A stretch of 64,000 bases of DNA from Saxidomus purpurata. Taxonomy: Eukaryota; Mollusca; Bivalvia; Venerida; Veneridae. Made by a program: the position numbers and the translations under genes. The stretch spans positions 3,779,290-3,843,289 of the forward strand of contig JAFMSR010000016.1 in NCBI GenBank assembly GCA_022818135.1, written 5' to 3'. Positions 12,301-23,613 of this stretch are shown here, piece after piece. The notes under the pieces were generated by a model. That model worked only from the letters and a program-made list of their open reading frames with translations, made no database searches and was not told where the DNA came from. Within the stretch, counting starts at the first letter, position 1. Every line of letters begins with the position of its first letter.

Positions 12301-13206
12301 AATGGCGCCTATAATTAAATTTCAGGTCAAAACAAAAACCGTTACATACTTGCTTACCTTAGCTGGAGAACAATGACCAATCGACATAAATCTGTTACAT
12401 ATATGATGCAGCTACCCGGACACACACGGTAAGACTCGATTAAGAAAATAATGTAATGAATAAAAACAAAAACACAAATTTGTATACAGAATTGTAACTT
12501 TGTAACATCAATGTTGAAGTCATTCTTTTCATTCTCATTTAATACACGCGTTATTAAAATAGTGTTGCATGTCCTTGTTATATTAGTATTCAAAGTAAAA
12601 TATACATGTATGCCGGGAAATCAGCGTCGGTTTGTGTTTATGAATTATTTTATAAGGATGCAAAACACACAGCACTGAATTTAATCGAATTCCGTAACAC
12701 AATTTTTTGTTTAAACTTTGTATAAAATGTATTTATCTGTTTTTATTCCAAATAGATGCCTTATAGATGCTGGATTTGGTCGGATAAAACAGCTGTACCG
12801 TAGGTCAGATGTAGACACCGTAGAACAAGCAGGAGATGTAGTAGCTCAGTCGTCTCACAGCAATGAAGCAGTTATGTATGGGAACGGAAACTGGACATGG
12901 AGGCAGTGGAAATCTTTTTTTACAGACCGATTCAAAAAGGTCCCGAACATTGCCAAGTATCACAGTTTTCGTTTCACCGCAGACGAACCCGGCGTTGTGT
13001 ACATGAAAATATCTGCAACGGACGAAGCGGAAGTGAGATTTGTCATCTGTAAGACTCATCTTCTACAAATGGAACCATCCACTCTCCCGCCTGAACTTCT
13101 CCCGGGAGGTTTTAGCTCTGAACGAAACCAGTATTTGTATAGGCACGTTCGACCGCTTGTGAGACAGCCGTATCAGGACAGTTTTTGTCTCCCTCCAACA
13201 TTATAA
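9370..13206 (+). CDS. Transposon-encoded protein, DUF7869-like, putative RNase H-fold transposase
   Basis: Six exons, 9370-9384, 10064-10169, 10448-11560, 11791-11907, 12326-12428 and 12756-13206, join with GT-AG introns and consistent phases into a 634-aa frame (1905 nt including stop). The start ATG opens MDTFEELNDLLAVFG. Seen in the protein: an acidic N-terminus, a Cys cluster at 96-102 (CECSKQC), VCKKCEDF, then YTFDFSQYL (Asp363), RIHADNCYGQNKNR (Asp447) and LIDAGFGRIKQLYRR (Asp489), and a positively charged C-terminus. The sequence type (FDF, PRK..FG, HADNC.GQNKN, FG..KQ..RR) is a large family of uncharacterised invertebrate proteins, named here as DUF7869-like from memory. That the three aspartates form a DDD catalytic centre is inference from spacing and conservation. 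Position between perfect TIRs makes a transposase role likely. An 8-codon upstream ORF starts at 9324. Introns are short (117-679 bp). No frameshift or stop was found. Confidence 0.85.
9882..9955 (+). tRNA. Degenerate tRNA-Thr(CGU)-like sequence inside transposon intron 1
   Basis: Reads GCCCGATTAGCGCAGTGGAA, then TTCGTAA as anticodon loop (CGT), then the T arm GTGAG-TTCGATC-CTCAC and an acceptor side GTCCGGT that pairs with the 5' end with one mismatch and two G-U pairs. The anticodon and D stems pair poorly, so a functional tRNA is unlikely. A run of about 19 T follows directly (a strong Pol III stop). It may be a tRNA pseudogene or a bare SINE head. Confidence 0.5.
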
Positions 13207-13721
13207 CATTTGAATGACAGTCAAATGCAAATGCATTTATCCCGTTTAATAAGGACATAAATAGAGTGTATTAAAGAGGAATTAATTTGAATACAAACAG
13301 TGTTACATTCTTGAGAAAGAACACTTAAACACATTTGTATTAAAAATATTATGTATTTGATCTGTTAAATGTAGGGCTTTTATTTATAATTTTCTAACAA
13401 TTATTTTACATTAGTTAAAGACTGACGAAATGATATGATATTTGTTTAAGCATTTATTTAAACATAAATGATTATTTTTTTTAATCTTGTGCACTGTATT
13501 AATAAAACATAATCATTGCATTTGCACACACGTTACACCTACGCATGTCAATATTTCGACGTCATCGTGACGTTACGGGAGTAAATTCGTTAAATAGTGA
13601 CGTTACGTTGCTCGAGTTTACACTTTTTTGTTGCCTGGTAAGTATATAAATATATACATTTCTGAAAAGAAGATTCTTAGCTGAAAAAGATTATACAAAA
13701 AAACGAAAATGTCAAAAAATC

Positions 13722-13753
13722 ACGATAAGCCACATTTTAACTTGATGCGGCTC
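13722..13753 (-). repeat. Right terminal inverted repeat, 32 bp
   Basis: Ends TTAACTTGATGCGGCTC. Exact reverse complement of 9239-9270; the adjacent TTAC at 13754-13757 repeats 9235-9238. Confidence 0.95.
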
Positions 13754-13757
13754 TTAC

Positions 13758-14994
13758 ATAACATACTGATAAGGGGGAAATTGAAGCAAAAGTTTAAGTT
13801 ATGCCTAAGGCAATAAAACAACTTGAATAGGCTGTGGATTAATGAGGGACAAGCTTCATTTCTTAAAACAAGAGGATAAGATTAATTGTTCCAATGAATA
13901 ATGGATAAACTTTCTGTCCTAAAACAGACCTATATCTACAACTGTTACAGTTCTCATTTGACTTTGAAAGCACTATTCAGAAACCAGGATAAATAGTGTG
14001 TAATAAAAATAAGGATAACAGCCATGCTAATTAACTACCAATAAAAAAGTTTAGAGTAAATTCAGTAACTCATAATTATGTATCTTCCCTTATTATTAGA
14101 GAAACATGTGAAGGATTAGTGTACATTCAGATATTAAAAGTCAGGTCTTGAACCTGATCTCTTTTTGTGAGATCAGTGCTCAGACAAATAAAAATAAATT
14201 GTAGGTCAAAGCCACACATTTGTATAATTGTGGTAATATTCCCTTGGAAAAGTAAGAAGTAATTTGTAATTAAGATAGATGACTTTCCACCATGTCCATA
14301 CTCTGTTATTACTTTTCCTGTAATTTATTTACTGTACAGACCACATTTTTTTCAATGAAATTGATAGCTATCAGAACTGCAGCATTTTGTTGAAAATCCC
14401 AAGTTCTTAAATAAACTAGACAGTAATTTCTGCCTTTCTGATTCAAATGCAGACTATGATAAAAATCTTTCACTTAATTGTGATCTTATTCAACAGTGAA
14501 CACTATTTATTGTTTAATAATCAACATACCATCAAGTCCAAAATGTACAGGGTGACTGCGTGTATATTGAATTTAGGGGTTTAAAAGCTGCAGATAACAC
14601 ACAAAGTTAACGAAACCTAAAGCAATATGCAATAAGACCGTCACTTAAATAAAGACTGTTTCAGAAAATATCAAGTATATTTTTGGTACATTAACCTAAT
14701 ATCACTGGCACTGGACACTAAATCAATAGAAAAGTAAAGGACATACAGGTAACTTGTTTATAAAAAACTCATTAGGACCATATCATTATCCGGAGTTTGT
14801 TATATCCATATAACATTTTCATAAGAAAAGTAAAATAAAGAAAGAATACCCGGCAGAAAAAACATATTCCTTATATCCTGACTTCGCTATATCCACAGTC
14901 TTACAAACAGATTTTACTATAAATCAAATATCATTTCTTTATAAAATATCATAAAAACCGGAATACACAATATGTAATAAGCAGTTTTAAAAAA
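13758..14994. other. Intergenic, nothing recognised
   Basis: AT-rich, no supported exon or structured repeat. Confidence 0.5.
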
Positions 14995-15835
14995 ACTAGA
15001 GCTATCACTAAATGTGATTAATAGCCCCGAAAGACTGCTTTATAAAATGAGGAAATTCGTAGTAACAGAATACCTTGCAAAAAAAAAACAACTAAAAAAG
15101 ATATTATTCTAGTTGTATTGAATTCAAACCAGTAGTTTTCAAGTAATGCTCCGGACAAAGAAAATTAACAAAGGGCAATAACTCTGTAAAAACTCAAGTT
15201 ATGGTTCCTGTGCACTGCACTTCCTCTCAATGTACTTGACCAATGTATGAAGTTGTATTGAATTCAAACCAGTAGTTTTCAAGTTATGCTCCGGACAAGG
15301 AAAAGTAACAAAGGGCAATAACTTTGTAATTACTCAAGATAGAGTTATGATTCTTGTGCACTGCACTTTCTCTCAATGTACTTGACCAATGTATGAAGTT
15401 GTATTGAATTCCCACCAGTAGTTTTCAAGTTATGCTCCGGACAAGGAAAAGTAACAAAGGGCAATAACTTTGAAATTACTCAAGATAGAGTTATGGTTCT
15501 TGTGGAATGCACTTCCTCTTATTGTGCTTGAGCATTGTATGAAGTTGTAGTGAATTCCCACCAGTAGTTTTCAAGTTATGCTCCGGACAAGGAAAAGTAA
15601 CAAAGGGCAATAACTCTGTAATGAGTCAAGATGGAGTTATGGTTCTTGTGCACTGCACTTCCTCTCAATGTGCTTGACCATTGTATGAAGTTGTATTGGA
15701 TTCCAACTAGTAGTTTTCAAATTATGCTCCGGACAAGGAAAATGCAACAGACCGCCTGACCAACCGACAGACCGACCGCACGACAGACCGACTGACCAAC
15801 CACCGGGTGACTCCTATATACATGTTTAACATGTA
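14995..15835. mobile_element. Tandem-core (pearl-type) element, family B
   Basis: Head ACTAGAGCTATCACTAAATG, followed by GTGATTAATAGCCCC, then four-plus copies of a core of about 146 bp (AGGGCAATAACTCTG, GTGCACTGCACTTCCTCTCA, TAGTTTTCAAGTTATGCTCC; the GCTCCGGACA block recurs at about 15149, 15290, 15433, 15583 and 15727), then an ACAGACCGACCG microsatellite (15747-15800) and a CCACCGGGTGACTCC tail. A fragment of the same family lies at 40590-40835. Non-coding. Confidence 0.75.
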
Positions 15836-16591
15836 GCACTGATTTCTGTGTATGCTCTTTAAGAATGGTGTTGATTAATGTTATTTTACATTGAAAGGAA
15901 CAGTCACCCCAAACAGTTTCTGTCTGGCCGGTCAGGGAGAGAGGGATAACATGTACAATCAGGTCACCGTGCATTCCTTCTATAATTGGCTTCCTTCCAT
16001 CGTTTCGAAAACAAATTTCAGTATGCGTTTATTTACATGTACACAGGGTTACAAGTTAAAGTGTGTGTTTATTATAGCATCACCCCTTCTTAAATGACCA
16101 ACCGCTTCTGACTTATTAACCTTCATAAAGCACATTTACCGGCCGAACTCTATACTTTAACACCAGACACTGGACAGTCAGGACTATGCATATGTTAATC
16201 ATTATTTAACTAGCTGTCGGTTCAGCAACCGGCCAATCAGATCTAACCACTGCTGGAATTCAAAACTTTGACCCTCATCCTACTTCCAAGGATGCCACTA
16301 TACCAAAACTGACAGTATGTATGCATTAGTAAAGTAGGCGGGTAGAGGCGGGTTAGAGAACCAGATCTTTTCATTCTAACGTGTGGGAGCAATTGAAATT
16401 GCAAGTGAAAATCAATCAGAAACTTTTCACCCATGTACAGCTATTTCATTGTTTATCCAAGGTCCAAATAGAAAAACTAAATGCTACAGTAAAGTTATCT
16501 GCTTTCATATTTAAAAACATATTGATGAAAATTTGATTTAAATTGCTTCTTAGAAAAAGACGCTTGTTGGTAAACAAGCTTGCGCATGCTT
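15836..16591. other. Intergenic, nothing recognised
   Basis: No exon or repeat could be supported. Short open frames here have no family resemblance. Confidence 0.4.
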
Positions 16592-16825
16592 AGATTTAAG
16601 GTTGCGAATGTTCCAACCGCAATCTTAATGCGTGCTTAAATAAGTTTGCCGCACGCTTATTATGATTGCGACTGCAATCTTGCTGCGACCTTGCTACAAC
16701 CTTAAAATAGATTTAAGGTTGCGAATGTTCCAACCGCAATCTTAATGCGTGCTTAAATAAGTTTGCCGCACGCTTATTATGATTGCGACTGCAATCTTGC
16801 TGCGACCTTGCTACAACCTTAAGAT
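16592..16825. repeat. Near-perfect tandem duplication of a 117-bp foldback unit
   Basis: Two adjacent units (16592-16708 and 16709-16825) differ at only one or two bases. Each unit is itself a foldback with ends TTAAGGTTG and CAACCTTAA and an inner GCGTGC / GCACGC pair. CpG content is higher than in the surroundings. Confidence 0.85.
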
Positions 16826-17024
16826 AGTGGTTTTGGTTTGGGATAATTGTTGAATACTGCAATGTACAGCCGTTTCTCTACTCAGTTACAAACACGCCAG
16901 TTTGAGCCCCCAGAAAGAAATGCCTGGCAGTGACAGTCAATTTTATGACAACCTTAATATTGTTTAAACAATTGTTGCAGTTTTGTTGATGAAGGCTTTT
17001 TTGTCATGTAATTACTTATGTCGC

Positions 17025-17757
17025 TTAAAGGGGCACTCCCTACATCTAGCAGATTAAATTCTCGTAACAAAGATCATGTGTTCAATGAACGCAAAATGAT
17101 AAATAAATACAATTTCAAAGAAGAACCTATGGCGAAAAATGCCTCATTTTACCACAATTAATCAATAAAGAGGTGTTCTGTTATAAATTGCATCCATCCA
17201 TTAATTGTACAACAACAACTCTACATAGATTATTGAATGGTTAATTGTACTGCAGTATATTTCAAACTGCTGATTTTATTGATAATAACTGGAAATGCAT
17301 GGCTGAGTTTTTTAGGTTGAGTTATGATACTTCAAAAGATTCAATTATTTATGTTTTGGAGGTTTTCAGTTTGTGATCAGATATAGGGTATGTCTCTTTA
17401 AAGGGGCACTCACTACATCTAGCATATTACATTCCTGAAACATAAATTATGTATTCAATGAACGCAAATTGATAAATAAATACAATATCAAAGAAGAACC
17501 TAAGGCGGAAACTGCCTCATATTTTCTGTAATAAATTGCATCCATCCATTAATTGTACAACAACAACTCTACATAGATTATTAAATGGTTTCCGGTACTG
17601 CAGTATATTTTGAATCGCTGATTTTATCAATAATGACTGGGAATGCATGTAGTTAAAACTTTTAGGTTAAGTTATAATACATCCAAAGATTCTATTATTT
17701 ATGTTTTGGAGGTTATTTAGTTTGACATCAGTTAAAGGGTATGCCCCTTTAATCTGA
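17025..17757. repeat. Two head-to-tail copies of a MITE with TTAAAGGGGCA ends
   Basis: Copies at about 17025-17397 and 17398-17757 share TTAAAGGGGCACTC, CTACATCTAGCA, TTCAATGAACGCAAA, CAAAGAAGAACCTA and TTTATGTTTTGGAGGTT. The second copy ends GGTATGCCCCTTTAA, the reverse complement of the start. Divergence between copies is moderate, so the tandem state is not very recent. Confidence 0.7.
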
Positions 17758-18730
17758 GTTCATCCCCGATATCGGCTCTATGGTTGCGGCCATCTTGGAT
17801 TCAGTGACACCACGTCAGTAACATTATGGCATAAACACACACATTAAATTTTTTAATAAGATAGTTATGAAGTAAATCAATAAAATGAAAATGGTGTCTG
17901 AGTAGAGATATTAATGCTCATCTTTTTTTTCAGTAGTTTTGTATCATCACTAAAACGCCTACAATTCTTTACTTGCACTGCCTATGGTAGATCATTATTG
18001 GTAAATACATAAGGCTAGATGCATGACAAAATTATATACAACAGAAAGAGCAGTGGTCCCAAAATATTACCCTGGAGTACACCTGATTTAATGTTTATCC
18101 TGTTTGAGTTATAACCACTATTTGCTTCCTATTTCCGAGAAAGCTAACACTCCACGAAGCAAAGTTATTGGGTATATAGTCTTTCTCGCCTTTAGCTTTC
18201 GGAGAAGTCTCTGAATCAAGGAGTTGACTGTGAATTTACAGGTCTATTATTCAATTACAGCTCTCTCTGGATAACTGTAGTGCACAATTTAAAATACATG
18301 TACAAGTAGATTTGGTTGTCCATACTTTAATATTATCTGTTAGCAGTGGATACTAGGTTTCGGTGGTGGAACAATATGATTTATATAGAGCTTTTGCCGG
18401 GACCGCCGGTCGGGTTCGAGCGATCGGTAGTGTTCGAGCGAATGAAGTTCGAGCGAACGAAGTTTAACTGTATATACCATAAGGAGACTTTAGTAAATGT
18501 CCGAAGACCAAGTGGTTGACAAAGTGGTCAAGTGGCTTATGTACAATTAAATCTAAATTCCCATCAGTACGGACCACTGTGGTGAATATAACACTATATT
18601 CTAGGCTCTGCCTTTACGTCATACTGGCCAGTTAACCAATCAAATTATAAGAGTTTTAAAGGAAAGAAAAAAACTTTGACAACACAGAGGTATTATAAAT
18701 GTCATTCTCAGACAATATAAATGCTAATTG
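17758..18730. other. Intergenic; short GTTCGAGCGA repeats
   Basis: No gene seen. Around 18413-18465 the decamer GTTCGAGCGA occurs three times in about 50 bp; its meaning is unknown. Confidence 0.4.
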
Positions 18731-18980
18731 CTGGTTTTGGTGTAAGATCATGATATAATTTCACTGAGTGGGCACCAAAAGTGATATTTTCATGAGCGAC
18801 GCAGCCACAAGTGAAAATTACTACTTTTGGTGTAAACAAGTGAAATTATCGTGATATGACATAGAAAACAACATTTTTTTTTGTTTATTTTATGTTACGA
18901 CATAATGTTTCAAACTCTAATTTTGTTGAGTTTATTTCAATAAAATGTCAAAGATCGCGGGAAACGTCACCAGAAAGCAT
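18731..18980. repeat. MITE-like repeat related to 59035-59285
   Basis: GCTGGTTTTGGTGTAAGATC and ATAATTTCACTGAGTGGGCA, followed by CCAAAA, match 59035-59090, and the later TTGAGTTT...GGAAACGTCA matches 59164-59215. Internally it folds on ACCAAAAGTGA / TACTTTTGGTG. Confidence 0.5.
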
Positions 18981-19129
18981 TGCATACATGATGTCATTTT
19001 AAAGACGTCATTGCCACATGGTTTCAGGCATTTATAATGCTTGGTAGGGCTTTAACGATCATACATTCGAATATTAAATTTAGTCGAATACAGTTTTGTC
19101 CGAATTGTATTTGTCATTCGCCATGTTTT

Positions 19130-19378
19130 TTATAAAACATCCCGACCGACAATCAAGTATATATAATACAAGGTATTATCAGGGTTGTTAGATTACATGT
19201 AATATACATGATATACGGACCCTGATATTATAATTATATGCTTGATAGTCTGTCCAGGGTGTTTTATAAAAATGACTCTTCGCAACATAATCAAATTTAC
19301 CCCGGACCGACTATCAAGTATATGTATTATATATACTTGATTGTTGGCCCGGGGTGTTTTATAAAAATGACTTTTTGG
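19130..19378. repeat. Nested foldback repeats
   Basis: ATCAAGTATAT...ATATACTTGAT (19314-19345), flanked by CCCCGG / CCGGGG, and a similar pair ACAATCAAGTATATA / TATGCTTGATAGT (19149-19250). The flank GTGTTTTATAAAAATGACT occurs twice (19259 and 19357). Confidence 0.5.
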
Positions 19379-19379
19379 G

Positions 19380-20599
19380 GTCAGAACTTCATGTGACTGA
19401 AAAAAACATCAGATAAAAAAAAACAGGTCAAAAGGATGAGCCAAATGAATTAGTTGGTCAAAACAAAAGTTGTAGGACATACAGAGGTTATGTTGATTCA
19501 CAAATACAAATTTAATTTATGTCGGTACAGCCTACTAACATGACTAAAGCCTGTATGACTGTCATTCTCGTCTTCGCACATCCGGGTACTGAAAATTATT
19601 AACATTCAGGAAAGGCGACTCCTCGGCTGTCATCGCTGATCTCTATGCATCTATTACTGTGAATAATTATAATAACCAAGCTTAGAAATGAAAGAAGTTG
19701 ACGATCTTCCATTACCTTAAAACTAGATTGTTTTTATAATAGTTCTTTCTATGTTATCAAAAGCCTTTTATATTATTAATGTTTTGTTTAAAATTTAAAC
19801 TTGCATATAAGTCAACGGTAAAGACCGAGTTTCCACTTAATTTCTACCGGATGAAGAAATGAACACGACTTAATAATTCTATTGGTTAACTGGTCAGTAT
19901 GACATCACGGCAAAGCCGAGAATAGGTAAAACTGCAAAAATTATCAGTGCACGGATGTGCGAAGCCGAGAATTCTTTTTATGAAAAATATGGGAAATCGT
20001 ACATGCACGACTTAAGGACTACGCACGACGTAAGAACAACAAACCACAGTAGTACCAGTGTTCATGAACTGTTAACTAAAAGTCTAAAACCTGACATTTT
20101 ACCATAAACCTGATCATGAGATATGAATATGTAGGTTATATCCCTTACCTGAAAAGACCGTAGACCCCTGTTAAGGGGCTGTAAACTTGTAAAGTTAATT
20201 CTAAACCATTTTTTTAAAGATTTCTTCTTGTTGTTGTTGTTGTTTGTGTCGAGACCAGGTACAGTAAAATGCCGCTCCGAATTAATGGCTATGTTATGTG
20301 ATAATCGCCTAGGCTTCTCACTCTATAGATTCTTGTAGCCTAAAATAAATACTACTCAATAGCAGAGATCGACATAGTCTCTGACTTTTAGTAAACGAAA
20401 ACTTGAACGGGACAAATATCAAAATTAAAAAATCCAGGGCCGGGATAGATCTACAGTAAAATCTAGAGAAATTATTAATGTACAGTATGTTTATTATAAC
20501 AATGTCCGTGCCAACTTTAATTAAACTGTAGATTTTATATTGATAAAACAGATCAGCAATAAGATGGACGCTTACATTTCAATGTTTACAAACAAATCG
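19380..20599. other. Intergenic, nothing recognised
   Basis: No exon or repeat supported. Confidence 0.4.
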
Positions 20600-20885
20600 A
20601 AGTATTTAGACAAAGACACGCTTCGCTGATTAGTGAAAAGGCAAGAGCCGTGAAAATAAACGGGCTGGGAATCTTCTGATTGGCTGCTCGTTTGGACACG
20701 CCTCTTTACCGGGGTATTGCTTCCATATTTGGAGTGACCCGTTTTTTTACCGGCTATACTTCCCATATTTGGAAATGAGCCGTTTTTTCGCGGTAAAACG
20801 CGTGAAATTGCCCGCGTTTACCGGGCGTTTACCACGCGGTAACAACCATGAGGTAAACGGAACAAAAACGTGAGCGCCACTGTAG
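20600..20885. repeat. GC-richer TIR-type repeat ending GCGCCACTGTAG
   Basis: Contains TTTACCGGGGTATTGCTTCC and a related second block, and ends AACGTGAGCGCCACTGTAG, the inverse of the start of the repeat at 1660. Non-coding. Confidence 0.5.
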
Positions 20886-21265
20886 ATATTAGATGCAAGA
20901 TGAAATACATTGTACTGTCTTTAACCACAGCCGTTCCATAAACTAGCAAAACTAAATGAAATGTTAATATGTTTGAACGCGTGTGATTCACAACTCATCT
21001 TTGTAGAGGAAGTTTGTTCTAAGTATACCCCATTGCCAGTTTTAGCATGATCTAACACGAGTGCTGTCGACTTTTCGTGTTTTTTTCCCTTCTTTTAAAA
21101 TTGTATTTTTTTATGATACATGTAGTTTCAATTTTAGAAAGGGGATCAGTTCATTCAAGAACTTAAGTAGTGTATTTAATTTAATCTAATTTAATTAGAA
21201 ATATGTATAGTTTTTGTTTTATTTATTTCTTCTTTACATATATGTACGCTTGCCCCTTTCTCTAG

Positions 21266-21571
21266 TCAAACCTCTGACTACAACAATAACGGGAAACAGC
21301 AACACCATTGCCAATGGACAGAATACGCTGGCATTGGTTTGTACATCTGGAAGTTCTAATCCGATATCCGACATCACGCGGAGAATAAACAACAAAGTCA
21401 CATTGAGCACAGCAAATCTTTCTGACCAGAGTGGAGAATATGGTGGAATGATTCGTAGACGGAGATTAACCTTGACACCTACACGTGACAATGATGGTGA
21501 CACTGTCTCCTGTGAAGCCAAGAATAGTCTAGGAACATCAGCAAGAACTGAAGATATTCTTTATTTAAAAT
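21266..21571 (+). CDS. Immunoglobulin-like domain exon, partial gene
   Basis: A 306-nt exon with acceptor TCTCTAG and donor GTAGGT, phase 1 at both ends, so it encodes one exchangeable domain of 102 residues. Visible Ig features are the B-strand cysteine (LALVCTSGSSNP), the C-strand region SDITRRINN, and the F-strand block LTPTRDNDGDTVSCEAKNS. It closely resembles the minus-strand exon at 23614-23928 (CTTGSSNPASDITWENGS, LTPTRYMNGD). The C-strand Trp of an Ig fold is replaced by Arg (ATC ACG CGG), and the segment after it is short, so the domain may be decayed. Family resemblance is to nephrin/CD22-like Ig superfamily adhesion proteins. No start, transmembrane segment or other exon of the gene was found on this strand. 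Confidence 0.6.
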
Positions 21572-21838
21572 GTAGGTAATACCTTTGATGGAAATGTCAC
21601 TTTAAAAAAGTTTGTCTGTGCAACCCTTTCCAGAATATTTGAGATGGCAAACTTCTATTGCCTTCATGTTTCGCACTGGTAGGCGTTGTTGCCATATATT
21701 GCTTGTTCTAGTCCTGGCTAAAATATCAGGTACTGCCTGATCAAATCTAAAGTTTCAGTCGCCAAATCTTCGAATGATTTTGTAAGACTCCAGATATCTC
21801 CATCTGGTATGCAAGAAATTAAACTTCAATATTACCTC

Positions 21839-21853
21839 TCTCCCTCTCTCTCT

Positions 21854-21913
<60 letters not shown>

Positions 21914-21918
21914 GTCTC

Positions 21919-21967
<49 letters not shown>

Positions 21968-21968
21968 T
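21839..21968. repeat. (CT)n / (CTGT)n microsatellite
   Basis: About 130 bp of TC dinucleotides with an inner TCTG tract at 21918-21943. Open frames across it are artefacts of the repeat. Confidence 0.95.
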
Positions 21969-21984
21969 TGAGATTGATTCCGCC

Positions 21985-22545
21985 GAAGTTACAATACAGC
22001 CCGGGCGAAATCCAGCCCGTATGCGTTCTACAATTTTGGGTCACTGACCTTTGAACTTCTAATCTCAAAATCAATAGGGGTCCTCTACCGTTTATGACCA
22101 ACCCCCACATTAAGTTTCAAGATGCAAGGCCCAAGCGCTTCCAAGTTATCATTCGAAAACCGTTCTCGGGTCACCGTGACCTTGAATTTGACCTACTGCC
22201 TTCAAAATCAATAGGGGTCATCTGCTGGTCATGACAAACTTCCACATCAAGTTTGAAGATGCTAGGCCCAAGCGCTTCTAAGTTATAATCCGGAAAATGT
22301 TTTACTATTCCGGGTCACTGTGACCTTGACCTTTGACATACTGACCTAAACCAATAGGGGTCATTTGCTGGTCATGACCGCCTCCACACATTTTCAAGAT
22401 CCTAGGCCTTAGCGTTATTGAAGTATCATCCGGAAACCAGTTGGTAGACGAACGGGCGGGCGAACGGGCGGACGGACGGACGGACGGACCGGCCGACATC
22501 TGCAAACCAATATACCCCTCTTCTTTGAAGGGGGCATAATGAATT
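21985..22545. mobile_element. Tandem-core (pearl-type) element, family D
   Basis: Three copies of a core of about 150 bp (CAATAGGGGTC at about 22071, 22209 and 22351; GGCCCAAGCGCTTC; GGGTCACTGTGACCTTGACC) end in a GGACGGACGGACGGACGG microsatellite (22469-22489), and a small hairpin CCCTCTTCTTTGAAGGGGG closes it (22516-22534). Non-coding. Confidence 0.7.
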
Positions 22546-22659
22546 ATTAAAGCTATTTATTATTGAAATAAACTATTGATTATGCACAATGATTCAATTA
22601 TAAAAGCATACTTAGAGAATAGTAAATAAAGTCAAATAAGAACTTAAAATAAAATTATA

Positions 22660-22870
22660 ATCTATGCAACTTCATGCATTCATTTTAAAGAATAAAATTA
22701 ATCTTCTATGCGTCACGCGTCTCGAAATGCTCTGTCCGGCGTCTACATCCGTATGCCGCGCAATGCTGCGGAGACTTTCTGCCCCCGCGTTGAAAACCTC
22801 ACGCGCTAAAGCTCGGCTAAACGGAATCCGCCTGGGATGTATTGTAATCTCGAGAGCAAATAATATAAGT
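22660..22870. other. CpG-rich patch, open in two frames, function unknown
   Basis: About 150 bp (22710-22855) is far richer in G+C and CpG than its surroundings. It stays open on the + strand (frame starting MQLHAFILKNK) and, for more than 65 codons, on the - strand (...IHPRRIPFSRALARE, ...SLRSIARHTDV). The minus-strand reading looks more protein-like but has no clear start or splice signals. I do not recognise it. Confidence 0.35.
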
Positions 22871-23613
22871 TGTAAGAACTTTTTTCTTAAGCGAGAAATA
22901 TAAATAAGTATAAATTAACTTGAGTAATAAGCCTGTAGTTTTGAAGAAATGCTAAATTAATGTAACTTTAATTGGCATCCACATCATCAGAATGAGCAAA
23001 GCACTTTGGAACATGTGTTAGCTGATTTCAAATACTGAATTTATATGATTTATCAATGTCCCAAATGCACTGGGCTCACAAATATATAGACAACAATTTT
23101 TCAAAATCTAGGAAACACAGTGTCATCTTATATAACTTTTATCTTTCCCTTACAAATTTAACAGGAGCCATGTTGCAAAATAATCCTTTTTTTATCATTC
23201 TGGTATGAATTGATTGACATAGTGAGGAAGGTGAGATATATCAACAGCCTATTGTTTCAGTTTTTTTCTGATAGTCACTGCAGAAGTACACAAATGCTTG
23301 ATTTTCAATTGAATCAAGAAGGAGAAAACATACCAACCTGACTCCTTACCTGTGACTATCTTTAAAATTGTTGACCTCAAATACTTTCTGTACCACTGAT
23401 ACATTTATTATGATACATGTGTTTTATGTCAACCGAATGTAAGCTTACCTTCCTTCATACAACACTTTTAATACTATCTCATATTTTAGCGACGTAGCCA
23501 TGTAGTCATTCAAAATTAAAATTAACGAGGTCTGATATAATATATAATATATGATATAATGGAATATAATTCAATTCAACTATTGTAACAGGTTACACAA
23601 AAATAAAACTTAC
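22871..23613. other. Intergenic or intron, nothing recognised
   Basis: AT-rich between the opposite-strand Ig exons. No feature supported. Confidence 0.4.

Larger units (their letters stand above)
9239..13753 (+). mobile_element. Complete TIR DNA transposon carrying a DUF7869-type protein gene
   Basis: A 4515-bp unit is bounded by 32-bp perfect inverted repeats (9239-9270, GAGCCGCATCAAGTTAAAAT onward; 13722-13753) and flanked by TTAC on both sides (9235-9238 and 13754-13757), read as a 4-bp target-site duplication. Inside are one six-exon gene with all splice phases intact, a degenerate tRNA-like sequence in intron 1, and clusters of TGACGT motifs just inside both ends (9275-9300; 13557-13612). 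Intact ends, duplication and gene suggest recent activity. Several superfamilies make 4-bp duplications (Sola, Ginger, and TTAA-specific Kolobok and piggyBac). The protein family is not one I can assign to them with certainty. Confidence 0.85.

Noticed and set aside
21809..22110. Open frames of alternating Ser-Leu or Arg-Glu
   Set aside because: They are translations of the CT microsatellite.
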